A DNA stretch of 64,000 nt from Rubrivivax gelatinosus (GTDB taxonomy: Bacteria > Pseudomonadota > Gammaproteobacteria > Burkholderiales > Burkholderiaceae_C). Both the position numbers and the translations under genes were made by a program. Positions within the stretch are counted from its first letter, which is position 1; every line of letters starts with the position of its first letter. Below are positions 38,997 through 46,995 of the stretch, piece after piece. The stretch lies in NCBI RefSeq assembly GCF_004340905.1, contig NZ_SLXD01000011.1, positions 1 to 64,000 on the forward strand. Reading direction: 5' to 3'. The notes beneath the pieces were generated by a model. The model did no database searches, was not told where the DNA came from, and saw only the letters and a list, made by a program, of their open reading frames with translations.

Positions 38997-39650
38997 CTAA
39001 TCTTCCAGCGCGGCGAAGAACGCGGCCAGCTTGCGGTCGTCCAGTTCGCCGTTGCAGCGCACGCCGCTGCACAGGTCCAGGCCGTAGGGCTGCACGGTCT
39101 CGACGGCCTGGCGCACGTTGGCCGGGTTCAGGCCGCCGGCCAGGAACAGCGGCAGCGGGCCGATCGCGTCGCGGATGCGGCGGCTGATCGCCCAGTCGTG
39201 GCGCCGGCCGGTGCCGCCCAACTCCTTGACCGCCAGCGCCGGGTTGCCCGAGTCGAGCAGGATCGCGTCGACATAAGGCTCCACCGCCACCGCCTCGGCT
39301 ATCGACGCTTCGCCGGTGACGTGGATGACCTGCACGATCTCGACGCCCGGGCACAGCCTGCGCAGCGCCTGCAGCTCTTCGACGGCCACCGCGTCCACGA
39401 GCTGCAGCGTCGTCGTGCCGGCGGCGGCGTGCTGCGCGGCGATCGAGGCCGCGTCGGTGCGGCAGGTCAGCAGGAACGTTCGCGTCGGCGGCGGCACCGC
39501 GGCGGCGATCTCGGCGATCGTCGCGTCGGCGATCACGCCGGGCCCGCTGGGCATCGCCGACACCAGGCCCAGCGCCGAGGCGCCGGCCGCGACCGCGCGG
39601 CGCGCTTCGTCGACGCTGGCGATGCAGCAGATCTTGACCACGGGCTTCAT
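38997..39650 (-). CDS. Phosphoribosylanthranilate isomerase-like protein
   Basis: A 217-aa (beta/alpha)8-barrel resembling TrpF, which does the Amadori rearrangement of phosphoribosylanthranilate. The first-strand motif reads VKICCIAS instead of the usual KICG. The catalytic Cys is kept, as is the Asp in DAILLDSGN, and the phosphate-binding loops are LAGGLNPANV and CSGVRCNGEL. The QLHG strand of TrpF reads LQLVD. Its ATG overlaps the deoA stop by 4 bp and no trp gene is near, so it belongs to the deoxynucleoside operon. It may be the TrpF of the cell or a paralogue acting on another phosphoribosyl compound. Confidence 0.75.
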   Translation of the reverse strand: MKPVVKICCIASVDEARRAVAAGASALGLVSAMPSGPGVIADATIAEIAAAVPPPTRTFLLTCRTDAASIAAQHAAAGTTTLQLVDAVAVEELQALRRLCPGVEIVQVIHVTGEASIAEAVAVEPYVDAILLDSGNPALAVKELGGTGRRHDWAISRRIRDAIGPLPLFLAGGLNPANVRQAVETVQPYGLDLCSGVRCNGELDDRKLAAFFAALED

Positions 39651-40975
39651 GCAATGTCTCCGTCGATGCGTTGATGCAGCCAGGGTGGCGGTGGCGGCGC
39701 GCTGTCGGCCAGCGTGACGGCGGCCTGCACGGCGGCCACGGCACGCGCGGCGCCGGCCTTGTCGGCCGCATGCACGCGCGCCAGCGGCTCGCCGGCGCGG
39801 CGGGTCTCGCCCAGCGCGACCATGGCGTCCAGGCCGACACGCGGGTCGACGACGTCGCCGCCACGGCGCCGGCCGCCGCCCAGTTCGACGATCGCGTATC
39901 CCAGCGCGCGGGCGTCGATGGCGGCGACGACACCGTCGCGCGGCGCCGGCACCTCGGCGATGACCGGCGCGCTGGCCAGCCGCGCATCCTTCAGCACGTC
40001 GCCCGGGCCACCGAGCCCGGCGACCATCGCCGCGAAACGTTCGGCCGCCGCGCCGCTGGCCAGCGCTTGGCGCGCCGCGGCCAGCGCCGCCGGCTCGTCG
40101 GCCTGCAGCCCGCCCAGCACCAGCAGCCGCGCCGCCAGGCCCAGCGTGACCTCGACCAGGCGCGCATCGCCCGGCTCGCCACGCAGCAGCGCCAGGCATT
40201 CGGCGACTTCCAGCGCGTTGCCGGCGCTGCGGCCCAGCACCTGGTTCATGTCGGTGACCAGCGCCGCCGCGGCCAGCCCGGCGCCGCGTGCGGTGTCGAC
40301 CAGGCTCGTGGCCAGCGCCTGCGCCGCTGCCGCGTCGCGCATGAAGGCGCCGCTGCCGAGCTTGACGTCGAGCACCAGCGCGTCCAGCCCGGCCGCCAGC
40401 TTCTTGCTGAGGATGCTGGCGGTGATCAGCGGCAGCGACTCGACGGTGGCCGTGACGTCGCGGATGGCGTAGAGCCGGCGGTCGGCCGGCGCCAGGCGCG
40501 CGGACGCGCCGACGATGGCGCAGCCGGCCGTGCGCAGCACCGTGTGCAGGCGTTCGGGCGACGGGTCGACGCCGTAGCCGGGCAGCGATTCCAGCTTGTC
40601 CAGCGTGCCGCCGGTATGGCCCAGGCCGCGGCCGCTGATCATCGGCACCAGGCCGCCGCAGGCGGCGACGATGGGCGCCAGCAGCAGGCTGGTCTTGTCG
40701 CCCAGGCCGCCGGTGCTGTGTTTGTCCAGCACCGGGCGGCCGAAGCCGGCCCAGCGCAGGCGCTCGCCGGAATCGGTCATCGCCTGCGTCAGCGCCACGG
40801 TCTCGGCGCGGTCCATGCCGCGCAGCAGCACGGCCATCGCCAGCGCGGCGACCTGGGCGTCGCTCCAGCGCGCCTCGCCTTCGGGCGCGGTCAGGCCGGC
40901 GACGAAGGCGCGGATCTCGTTGCCGGACAGCGCACGGCCGTCGCGCTTGTTGGAGATCACTTCGGCAGCCAGCAT
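39647..40975 (-). CDS. deoA: Thymidine phosphorylase
   Basis: Phosphorolysis of thymidine or deoxyuridine to base and deoxyribose 1-phosphate. The 442-aa protein has the family signature around DKHSTGGLGDKTSLLLAPIV, then SGRGLGHTGGTLDKLES, LYAIRDVTATVESL, SILSKKLAAGLDALVLDVK and GSGAF. Length and MLAAEVISNKRDG start fit DeoA. It lies 11 bp after the nucleotidase gene and couples to the TrpF-like gene. Confidence 0.94.
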   Translation of the reverse strand: MLAAEVISNKRDGRALSGNEIRAFVAGLTAPEGEARWSDAQVAALAMAVLLRGMDRAETVALTQAMTDSGERLRWAGFGRPVLDKHSTGGLGDKTSLLLAPIVAACGGLVPMISGRGLGHTGGTLDKLESLPGYGVDPSPERLHTVLRTAGCAIVGASARLAPADRRLYAIRDVTATVESLPLITASILSKKLAAGLDALVLDVKLGSGAFMRDAAAAQALATSLVDTARGAGLAAAALVTDMNQVLGRSAGNALEVAECLALLRGEPGDARLVEVTLGLAARLLVLGGLQADEPAALAAARQALASGAAAERFAAMVAGLGGPGDVLKDARLASAPVIAEVPAPRDGVVAAIDARALGYAIVELGGGRRRGGDVVDPRVGLDAMVALGETRRAGEPLARVHAADKAGAARAVAAVQAAVTLADSAPPPPPWLHQRIDGDIA

Positions 40976-40986
40976 CGTCACCTCGT

Positions 40987-42660
40987 TCAGCGGCGGCGCA
41001 CGGCACGGGCATCCTGCGGCGGCTGCAGCCCGGGGTGGCGGCCCAGGTAGTCGGCCAGCGCGTCGGCGTCGCCGATGCCGACGACACGCTCGCGGCCGTC
41101 GCGCAGCATCGGGAACCGGTCGCCGCCCTCGGCGAGGTAGCTGTTGACCGTCAGGCGCACGGGCTGCCCGGGCGTGACCGGCTGGCCGTCCAGCGTCAGC
41201 GAGCCCGGCAGCAGCCGCGCGCCGGGCGGGCGCGTGGCGTCCCACTCGTAGCGCAGGCCGCGCGAGGCCTGCAGCACACGCGGGCGCTCGCCGGCGAACT
41301 GCTGCTCCAGCAGCGCCGCCAGCTGCGCGCCGCTGATCGTCATCGTCACCAGGCGGTTGCCGAAGGGCTGGGCCTCGAACACGTCCTCGTAGCGCACGCG
41401 GCCGTCGGCGGGTTTGAGGATCGGGCTGCGCAGCCCGCCGGGGTTGGTCAGCGCGAGTTGGGCGCCGGCGGCGCGCGTGGCGTCGAGCTGCGCGTCGGCG
41501 ACGACGCGCCCCAGCACCGACTCGCCCGAGTCGTCGGGCTCGCGTGTCAGCGACGCGGCGATCGTGCCCACCACGCGCTTGGCCAGCGGCGCGGCCAGGC
41601 GTTCGTAGGCGGCGATCAGCGCCGTCTGGCCGGCGTCGGGCGCGAAGCGGCGCGTGTCGACGACGACGTTGCGCGCCTGCGAGCGCAGCACCTCGCCGCT
41701 GGCGCGGTCGAGCTCCAGGTCGATGGCCGTGACCAGCGTGCCGTAGCGGTCGCCGCTGGTGACCAGCCGCCCGTCGACGCGGCAGACGTAGGCGCGGTGC
41801 GTGTGGCCGCTGACGACGACGTCCACCGCCGGGTGCAGCCGCGGCACGATGCGCGTGATGGTGCCGCGCAGGTCGTCGCAGCCGTCGCGCCCGCCGTCGG
41901 CCTCCCCGCCTTCGTGCAGCAGCACGACGATGGCCTGCACGCCCTGGCGCTGCAGCTCGGGCACCAGCGCGTTGACGGTCTCGGCCTCGTCGCGGAACTC
42001 CAGCCCGGCCACGCCGCCGGGAGACACGATCTGCGGCGTGCCCTTCAGCGTGAGGCCGACGAAGGCCACCGGCACGCCGTCGAAGCGGCGGATGGCGTAG
42101 GGCGGCAGCAGCGTCTGGCCGGTGGCGCGCACGACGGTGCTGGCCGCCAGGTACTGGAAGCCGGCGCCGGCGAACGGCTTGGGCCCGCGGCAGCCGTCGG
42201 CCGGGTGGCAGCCGCCGCGCTGCAGGCGCAGCAACTCGTCGGCGCCGTCGTCGAACTCGTGGTTGCCGACGGCGGCGTAGGCCAGGCCCATGGCCGACAG
42301 CGACTCGACTGTCGGCTCGTCGTGGAACAGCGCCGACAGCAGCGGCGACGCGCCGACCAGGTCGCCGGCGGCGACGAAGACGTGGTTCGGGTACCCGGCC
42401 GCCAGCTCGCGCACCGCGCTGGCCATGGCCGCGGCGCCGCCGGCCGGGATGCTGCGGCTGCGCGACGGGTCGGCCGGGTCCGCCTCGCGATAACCGCCGG
42501 GCGGCGGCAGCAGGTGGCCGTGGAAGTCGTTGATGGCCAGCAGGCGCAGCGGCACGGTGGCCGCGGGGGCGGTGGCGGGCGGGGCGGCGGACGGCGCCGC
42601 GGCGCAGCCGCCCAGCAGCGCGGCGGCCAGCGCCAGCGACGCCGGCAGTCGCGCCGCCAT
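40987..42660 (-). CDS. Bifunctional UshA-type 5'-nucleotidase lipoprotein
   Basis: A 557-aa exported phosphoesterase that would strip phosphate from extracellular nucleotides so nucleosides can be imported. The signal peptide ends in a lipobox LLGGC (Cys about residue 19). Metal-binding blocks are INDFHGHL, AAGDLVGASP, GNHEFDDG and SGHTHRAY. The C-terminal 5'-nucleotidase domain has NPGGLRSPI and VFEAQPFGNRLVTM. Its ATG overlaps the deoC stop by one base (TGATG). Outer- or inner-membrane anchoring cannot be decided. Confidence 0.9.
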   Translation of the reverse strand: MAARLPASLALAAALLGGCAAAPSAAPPATAPAATVPLRLLAINDFHGHLLPPPGGYREADPADPSRSRSIPAGGAAAMASAVRELAAGYPNHVFVAAGDLVGASPLLSALFHDEPTVESLSAMGLAYAAVGNHEFDDGADELLRLQRGGCHPADGCRGPKPFAGAGFQYLAASTVVRATGQTLLPPYAIRRFDGVPVAFVGLTLKGTPQIVSPGGVAGLEFRDEAETVNALVPELQRQGVQAIVVLLHEGGEADGGRDGCDDLRGTITRIVPRLHPAVDVVVSGHTHRAYVCRVDGRLVTSGDRYGTLVTAIDLELDRASGEVLRSQARNVVVDTRRFAPDAGQTALIAAYERLAAPLAKRVVGTIAASLTREPDDSGESVLGRVVADAQLDATRAAGAQLALTNPGGLRSPILKPADGRVRYEDVFEAQPFGNRLVTMTISGAQLAALLEQQFAGERPRVLQASRGLRYEWDATRPPGARLLPGSLTLDGQPVTPGQPVRLTVNSYLAEGGDRFPMLRDGRERVVGIGDADALADYLGRHPGLQPPQDARAVRRR

Positions 42661-43400
42661 CAGTAGCTGCCGGCCGCAGCCGGCCGCGCCGTGCCGCCGA
42701 TCACGGCCTGCAGGTCGTCGAGCAGGCTGCTGGCGCCGATGCGAAAGCGCGCCGGCGTCGGCTGGCCGATGGCCGCACGCGCCAGGTAGACGTAGTTCTG
42801 CGCCTGCTCGGCGGTGCGGATGCCGCCCGAGACCTTGAGCCCCACCTGGCGGTAGCCGCCGCTGGTGATGGCGGTGAGCAGCAGGCGCGCGGCGTCGATG
42901 GTGGCGCCGTTGGGCGTGCGGCCGGTGCTGGTCTTCAGGAAGTCGGCGCCGGCGTCGAGCGCGATGCGGGCGGCGTTGCGGATCAGCAGCGGGTCGCGCA
43001 GTTCGCCGGTCTCGAGGATGACCTTCAGCGTGCGGCCGCGCGTTTCGCGCCGCACCTGGGCGAGCAGCGTGCGCGCCTGGTCCAGCGCCTGCCAGGGCAT
43101 CACGACGTCGACCTCGTCGCCGCCGGCGGCCACGATCTCGGCCGCTTCGCGCACGGCGCGTTCGACATCCGTGCTGCCGTCCGGGAAGTTGGCCACCGCC
43201 GCCACCTTGACGGCCGGCGGCAGCGCCGCGCGGGCCTGCGCCACGAACCGCGGCCAGACGCACACCGCCGCCACCCGCCCCTGCGGCCCCTCGGCGCGCC
43301 GGCACAGGCGCTCCACGTCAGCCGCCGTGTCGGCGTCGTTCAGGCTCGTCAGGTCCAGACAGGCGAGCGCGGTGCGGGAGGTGGCGATCAGGTCTTTCAT
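42660..43400 (-). CDS. deoC: Deoxyribose-phosphate aldolase
   Basis: Splits deoxyribose 5-phosphate into glyceraldehyde 3-phosphate and acetaldehyde. The 246-aa TIM barrel shows the Schiff-base lysine region FLKTSTGRTPNGATID and the second conserved lysine in VGLKVSGGIRT, with DVVMPWQAL upstream. It is the first gene of the deoC-nucleotidase-deoA-trpF-like operon. The ATG at 43400 is preferred; an in-frame GTG 45 bp upstream adds a Pro/Thr-rich stretch unlike the family. No deoB phosphopentomutase gene is in the window. Confidence 0.92.
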   Translation of the reverse strand: MKDLIATSRTALACLDLTSLNDADTAADVERLCRRAEGPQGRVAAVCVWPRFVAQARAALPPAVKVAAVANFPDGSTDVERAVREAAEIVAAGGDEVDVVMPWQALDQARTLLAQVRRETRGRTLKVILETGELRDPLLIRNAARIALDAGADFLKTSTGRTPNGATIDAARLLLTAITSGGYRQVGLKVSGGIRTAEQAQNYVYLARAAIGQPTPARFRIGASSLLDDLQAVIGGTARPAAAGSY

Positions 43401-43565
43401 TTCGGGTGGGCGGGCGGGGATGGGTGTCGGGGTGGAGTTTGACACCGGGGTGTGGGGCGGTGGTTGATGGCGCCTGTAGTTGTCGCCGGCTTGCCTTTTG
43501 TTTGGTTGCGCGTGGCGTTGCGTCGGTGCTTATCGCGTGCGAGCGCCGAGGCGTGCCACGGCCGC

Positions 43566-43644
43566 CGGGTGGCCGGTTCCGGTCATGTCCCCCGGCCCGG
43601 CTGCGCCGGGCCTCCTCCTAATACTTCCCTACACCGGCCACCCG
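43566..43644 (+). repeat. Structured ~80-bp repeat, copy A
   Basis: Outer helix CGGGTGGCCGGT (43566-43577) with ACCGGCCACCCG (43633-43644). Inner hairpin GGCCCGGC-TGC-GCCGGGCC (43594-43612). Conserved single-stranded blocks are TCATGTCCCCC before and TCCTCCTAATACTTC after the inner hairpin. Both helices differ in sequence from copies B and C yet stay fully paired. It lies between deoC and the cassette-like island. Confidence 0.85.
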
Positions 43645-43920
43645 ACGTCCGCGGCAGGGCGGTGCGGGGCTGTGCGCCTTGCCCGGTTCCTCCCCTCGAA
43701 AGCGGGTGGCGAGCTTGGGGCGGTCAACGGGCGCGCTCAGAATGATCTGTAACCGGCGCCGCTTTCAGTGCGTCTGTTATCTGTGGGGCTGGCGACTCCC
43801 GCGGAAAACTCTGATGCGACAACAACTTGTACGTTCAGCGCTGCGCTCTGTTATGCGGGTGGTGGGCGTTATAAGAGGCGCGAGAGTGCCGTATACAACA
43901 CGTTAGAAATCTTCATTCCC
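43645..43920 (+). other. Non-coding left edge of the cassette-like island
   Basis: No convincing gene. Composition falls from very GC-rich to moderate across this stretch. It holds TGTAACCGGCGCCG near 43750, which is close to the reverse complement of the right arm of the attC-like site at 45482-45585. G^TT core-like strings occur as GTTATGC (43852), GTTATAA (43868) and GTTAGAA (43902). The last is the exact complement of TTCTAAC at 44695, at the end of the next gene. These look like worn integron recombination sites. Confidence 0.4.
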
Positions 43921-44700
43921 ATGGCACAAGACACTGAGAAAAAAGAACCTGAAAAGAAGAGGCCCGATAACCGTTGGTGGGAGTTCTACTTTGTTCGCTA
44001 CTTCGTCGGCACGGCTCTTGGGGCGATTGTTGTGCTTTTCCTTGCCTCCGCTAACAGCCCAGTTTTCGCCAGCCAAGGCGAATTGGCGACCATCCTAAAA
44101 ACACTCAAACCCGAGAAATTTGAGTCGGGATACATCGCCGTGCTAGCAACAGTAGGCTTGGCATTCTGCTATGTCGCCAGTGCTCCTATTTTGGTGCTCC
44201 ATGCTGTACGCGGCTCCCTTCTCAGGGTTCGTAGTAGCGCAAACTGGAAGTTAATCGCATTTTTGTCGGCGGCTGTAATTGCTATCTCTGGTGCGCAAGG
44301 TTATGTGCTTTGGTTGGCGCTAAGGATTAAAGGCAATCCTTGGGTTTCGCAAGATTTCTACGCCGGCACAGTTTTTTTGTTCTTGGTTTCCGTTATTTTT
44401 GTTGGGCAACTAGTTTTGCTCTGGCTCGCAATGTCCGGAAGAGAGCAACACGCTTTCGAGTACTATGACCAACTCGTGCAGCGTCGCGCATCAGCTAGCA
44501 ATGCAGGGAACGAATACGTTGAGTCCTATCGCCATCTGAGGGAGCATGGAAACGCTTTTTTTATTGCTCTGCTTGAGTTGTTACTTGGTGCTGCGTTGTT
44601 CTACTCACCTGTGCCATGGGCCATAATACTCATGCTATGGATATTTCCTGCTGCTGGTGTGTGGTTCTTCGGAACGTTTCTGGAGAGTAGAAACTTCTAA
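43921..44700 (+). CDS. Cassette-borne hypothetical multi-pass membrane protein
   Basis: A 259-aa protein of unknown family. A charged N-terminus (MAQDTEKKEPEKKRPDNRWW) precedes about six hydrophobic helices, among them YFVGTALGAIVVLFLASA, YIAVLATVGLAFCYVASAPI and LFLVSVIFVGQLVLLWLAM, and ends with IILMLWIFPAAGVWFFGTF. GC content and codon choice (frequent TTT, ATT, AAA) are unlike the neighbouring genes. The ATG lies 13 bp after GTTAGAA and its TAA is inside TTCTAAC, so the gene is tightly framed by complementary heptamers as in integron cassettes. Confidence 0.7.
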   Translation: MAQDTEKKEPEKKRPDNRWWEFYFVRYFVGTALGAIVVLFLASANSPVFASQGELATILKTLKPEKFESGYIAVLATVGLAFCYVASAPILVLHAVRGSLLRVRSSANWKLIAFLSAAVIAISGAQGYVLWLALRIKGNPWVSQDFYAGTVFLFLVSVIFVGQLVLLWLAMSGREQHAFEYYDQLVQRRASASNAGNEYVESYRHLREHGNAFFIALLELLLGAALFYSPVPWAIILMLWIFPAAGVWFFGTFLESRNF

Positions 44701-44801
44701 CATCTCAATCCACTGGACCGTCAAATAGCTACGCTTTCTGCCGCTTAGTTATTTCAAACGTGGGCTCGGTAGTTCACTGAACAACCACAAGATCACTATC
44801 T

Positions 44802-45398
44802 ATGAATAAGGTTGCACTTAGACAGGCATGGGAGAGATTGCATAAGGCAGAGGCGGCTTTAACGGCAATTCGGGATGCAAACTCCATTCACCACATCGCC
44901 TCGGCTTGGTCAGACTTTCTCTCTGCAAGCGCCACGATATTCAGCAAGCTGGAGAAAGGATCTAAGGGTAACAATAGAGCGGAGCCTTGGTTCGGTAGGA
45001 TAAAGAGTGAGCGCAAGACGGATGAATTGCTTCGCTATATTCATCACGCGAGAAATTCGGACGAGCACGGGATTGCAGAGGTCGTTCAAAAGTCTATGGG
45101 CTCTTGGGCAATCAAGGGCGATGTACACATCGAAAGGCTTGAAACCGATGAGCACGGCAATGTCAAGATCGGAAGAATCAGAGGGCTTAACCCTCAACGT
45201 CCACCGGAGTTAGTTGTTGTGCCTGCCGCGGTCAAGCTCTTGCCTGTGCACGACGATCGGTTCAATGACACCTTTGAACCTCCGACCTCTCATTTGGGAG
45301 CGCAGCTTGAGTCAGGATCGCTTCTTGAGGTTGCCGAAAAGGCCTATGTATATATGCATCGAATGCTTAAAGATGCGGGGCAGTTTTCGGATGGCTAG
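44802..45398 (+). CDS. Cassette-borne hypothetical protein with HEPN-like RNxxxH motif
   Basis: A 198-aa soluble protein. The first ~100 residues are helical and end in LLRYIHHARNSDEHGIAEVV, where RNSDEH fits the R-N-x3-H motif of HEPN ribonucleases and nucleotide-binding proteins. The second half is beta-rich (DVHIERLETDEHGNVKIGRI, then PELVVVPAAVKLL), ending in a helix. Low GC and AT-ending codons mark it as foreign. No antitoxin-like partner gene is seen beside it. It is followed by an attC-like site. Assignment to HEPN is by motif and helical context only. Confidence 0.65.
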   Translation: MNKVALRQAWERLHKAEAALTAIRDANSIHHIASAWSDFLSASATIFSKLEKGSKGNNRAEPWFGRIKSERKTDELLRYIHHARNSDEHGIAEVVQKSMGSWAIKGDVHIERLETDEHGNVKIGRIRGLNPQRPPELVVVPAAVKLLPVHDDRFNDTFEPPTSHLGAQLESGSLLEVAEKAYVYMHRMLKDAGQFSDG

Positions 45399-45481
45399 AC
45401 TCGCCGCCAAATTTCAACTAACAAAACCATCAGGCTCTGCCAGCTCAACCCATTCCACTACGTTCCCCAGTCTAGCTGGGG

Positions 45482-45585
45482 GTTCAACGCGGACGCCGAC
45501 ATGGGCCATCGCTTCGCGATTCTGATGGCCCGTGTCGGCGCCCTCCGCACTTCGTGCTCCGGCGCCGGTTAACCAAGCGTTGGGC
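45482..45585 (+). other. attC-like integron recombination site
   Basis: Left core GTTCAAC (45482-45488) fits RYYYAAC, and right core GTTGGGC (45579-45585) fits GTTRRRY in the typical context AACCAAGCGTTGGGCGTCATG-like start of a next cassette. Between them the arms pair through CGCCGACA and TGTCGGCG, with GGGCCATCGC / GATGGCCC nearer the loop. Length is 104 bp. No integrase gene is in the window, so if real this is a cassette cluster without its integrase. Confidence 0.55.
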
Positions 45586-45588
45586 GTC

Positions 45589-45783
45589 ATGAAGGTCACC
45601 TGCAATAAGTCCGATGCTGCTACTCGGCAGCTTGATGTGGCAATCGGTTTGTTGTTCACCGATGGCGACCCTTTAGCCGTGCGGACGCTAGCTGGATCGG
45701 CATCCGGCATTTTGGCCCCTTGTCGCGCCGCACATCCGCCTCGCCAGCCGGTCGTCGGGGCGTGTCCCGGAGTGAAGTATTAG
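45589..45783 (+). pseudogene. Truncated third cassette reading frame
   Basis: The ATG lies 4 bp after the attC-like right core. The first ~42 codons (KSDAATRQLDVAIGLLFTDG and DPLAVRTLAGSASGIL) resemble small hypothetical proteins often found in integron cassettes. After codon ~43 the frame runs into GC-rich sequence leading to structured repeat copy B and stops inside it. The 64-aa product is thus a fusion of a gene start and repeat sequence, and its own attC is lost. Confidence 0.55.
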
Positions 45784-45836
45784 GAGGAGGGCGGGCGCAG
45801 CCCGCCCGGGGGACATGAACGCAGGGACACGCCCCG
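45756..45836 (-). repeat. Structured ~80-bp repeat, copy B (inverted)
   Basis: Read on the minus strand: outer helix CGGGGCGTGTCCC (45836-45824) with GGGACACGCCCCG (45768-45756), perfect over 13 bp. Inner hairpin GGGCGGGC-TGC-GCCCGCCC (45807-45789). The blocks TCATGTCCCCC and TCCTCCTAATACTTC are the same as in copies A and C. It is inverted relative to copy A, and the two bracket the low-GC island. It joins directly to the truncated cassette frame. The following 175 bp to the next gene show nothing further. Confidence 0.88.
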
Positions 45837-46011
45837 GCGGCCGGCCCCCGCCGACGCCAGCGGACGTGCACCACAACGACGCAGCCCAGCCGAGCAATCG
45901 GTCACACCCCGCCGAACCGACAACGACACAGCACCCCCTGCTGGTCATGGGATAGACGCCGCCTGAGATTTACCATATCGCCCTCCCCGATCCCCCGAAA
46001 GACGGCCCCCC

Positions 46012-46914
46012 ATGGCGTCCCTGCGTTTCGGCCGGCTGGCAGTCATCACGCTGCTGGCGGCCTGCGGTGTTGCGAGTGCCCAGACCGCGGGCGACACGAT
46101 CAGCCGCATCAAGTCCACCAAGACCATCACCCTGGGCGTGCGCGAAGCGGCGCGGCCCTTCTCGTACCTCGACGAGAACAAGCGCCCGGTCGGCTACTCG
46201 GTCGACCTGTGCCTGGCCGCCGTCGAAGAGCTCAAGCGCGAGCTGAAGCTGCCCGAGCTGCAGGTCCAGTACAAGGTGGTCAGCGGCGCCGAGCGCATCC
46301 CCAAGCTGCTGGCGCGTGAGATCGACCTGGAGTGCGGCTCCACCACCAACACCAAGGCGCGGCAGGAGCAGGTGGCGTTCAGCTACACGATGTTCGTCGC
46401 CCAGATGCGCGTGCTGACGCCCAAGGACACGCCGGTCACGTCGCTGAAGGACCTGGACGGCCTGCCGCTGGCGCTGAGCAAGGGCACCACGTCCGAGAAG
46501 CTCTTCACCCGCCTGGCCGAGACCGAGGTGCAGCTCAAGCTGCAGGTCTTCCCGAACAACAACGAGGCCTACGCCGCGCTGAAGGCCGGCAAGGTGCGCG
46601 CCTTCGCGCAGGACGACTCGCTGCTGCAAGGCCTGGCCTCGGCCGACGGCTCGGCCGACAAGTTCCAGCTCAGCACGCTGGCGCTGTCGGTCGAACCTTA
46701 TGGCGTCATGGTGCGCAAGGAAGACAAGGCGCTGCTCGCCACCGTCGACCGCACGCTGGGCCGCCTGTACGCCAGCGGCGAGGCCGACACGCTCTATCGC
46801 AAGTGGTTCGTCGGCGACAAGCTGGCCATCCGGATGAGCCGGATGACGCGCGACAGCATCGTGCGGCCCAACAAGGAAGCCGGGGTCGCGATGGTGCTGG
46901 GTTACCAGCTCTGA
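46012..46914 (+). CDS. Amino acid ABC transporter substrate-binding protein (GltI-like)
   Basis: A 300-aa periplasmic binding protein of the family-3 type with a signal peptide (ASLRFGRLAVITLLAACGVA then SAQT). Landmarks are TLGVREAARPFSYLDENKRPVGYSVDLC at the ligand-facing N-terminus, LECGSTTNTKARQEQVAFSY and DDSLLQGLAS. The pattern is closest to glutamate/aspartate binding proteins. A lipobox-like LLAAC is present, so it may be lipid-anchored. No permease or ATPase gene for it is adjacent. Base composition is again like the host. Confidence 0.85.
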   Translation: MASLRFGRLAVITLLAACGVASAQTAGDTISRIKSTKTITLGVREAARPFSYLDENKRPVGYSVDLCLAAVEELKRELKLPELQVQYKVVSGAERIPKLLAREIDLECGSTTNTKARQEQVAFSYTMFVAQMRVLTPKDTPVTSLKDLDGLPLALSKGTTSEKLFTRLAETEVQLKLQVFPNNNEAYAALKAGKVRAFAQDDSLLQGLASADGSADKFQLSTLALSVEPYGVMVRKEDKALLATVDRTLGRLYASGEADTLYRKWFVGDKLAIRMSRMTRDSIVRPNKEAGVAMVLGYQL

Positions 46915-46918
46915 GGCG

Positions 46919-46995
46919 GGACGTGCAGCGCCGGAAGGCGCTGTGCGCCAGCCTCAGGCCCGAGCGCGATTTCACGCGCGAGGGCTGAAGCCGTT
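46919..46995. repeat. Convergent-end hairpin repeat, copy 2 (probable bidirectional terminator)
   Basis: Second copy of the element at 24999-25073, again exactly between the stops of two convergent genes. It has a perfect 7-bp stem CAGCGCC-GGAA-GGCGCTG with a GNRA-type tetraloop, then a second stem built on CCCGAGCGCG and CGCGCGAGGG. The GGAA loop and the CCCGAGCG...GCGAGGGCTGA frame are shared with copy 1. Confidence 0.65.

Noticed and set aside
45837..46011. Search for a gene or promoter between repeat copy B and the GltI-like gene.
   Set aside because: No coding potential and no clear -10/-35 pair or hairpin was seen; left as plain spacer.
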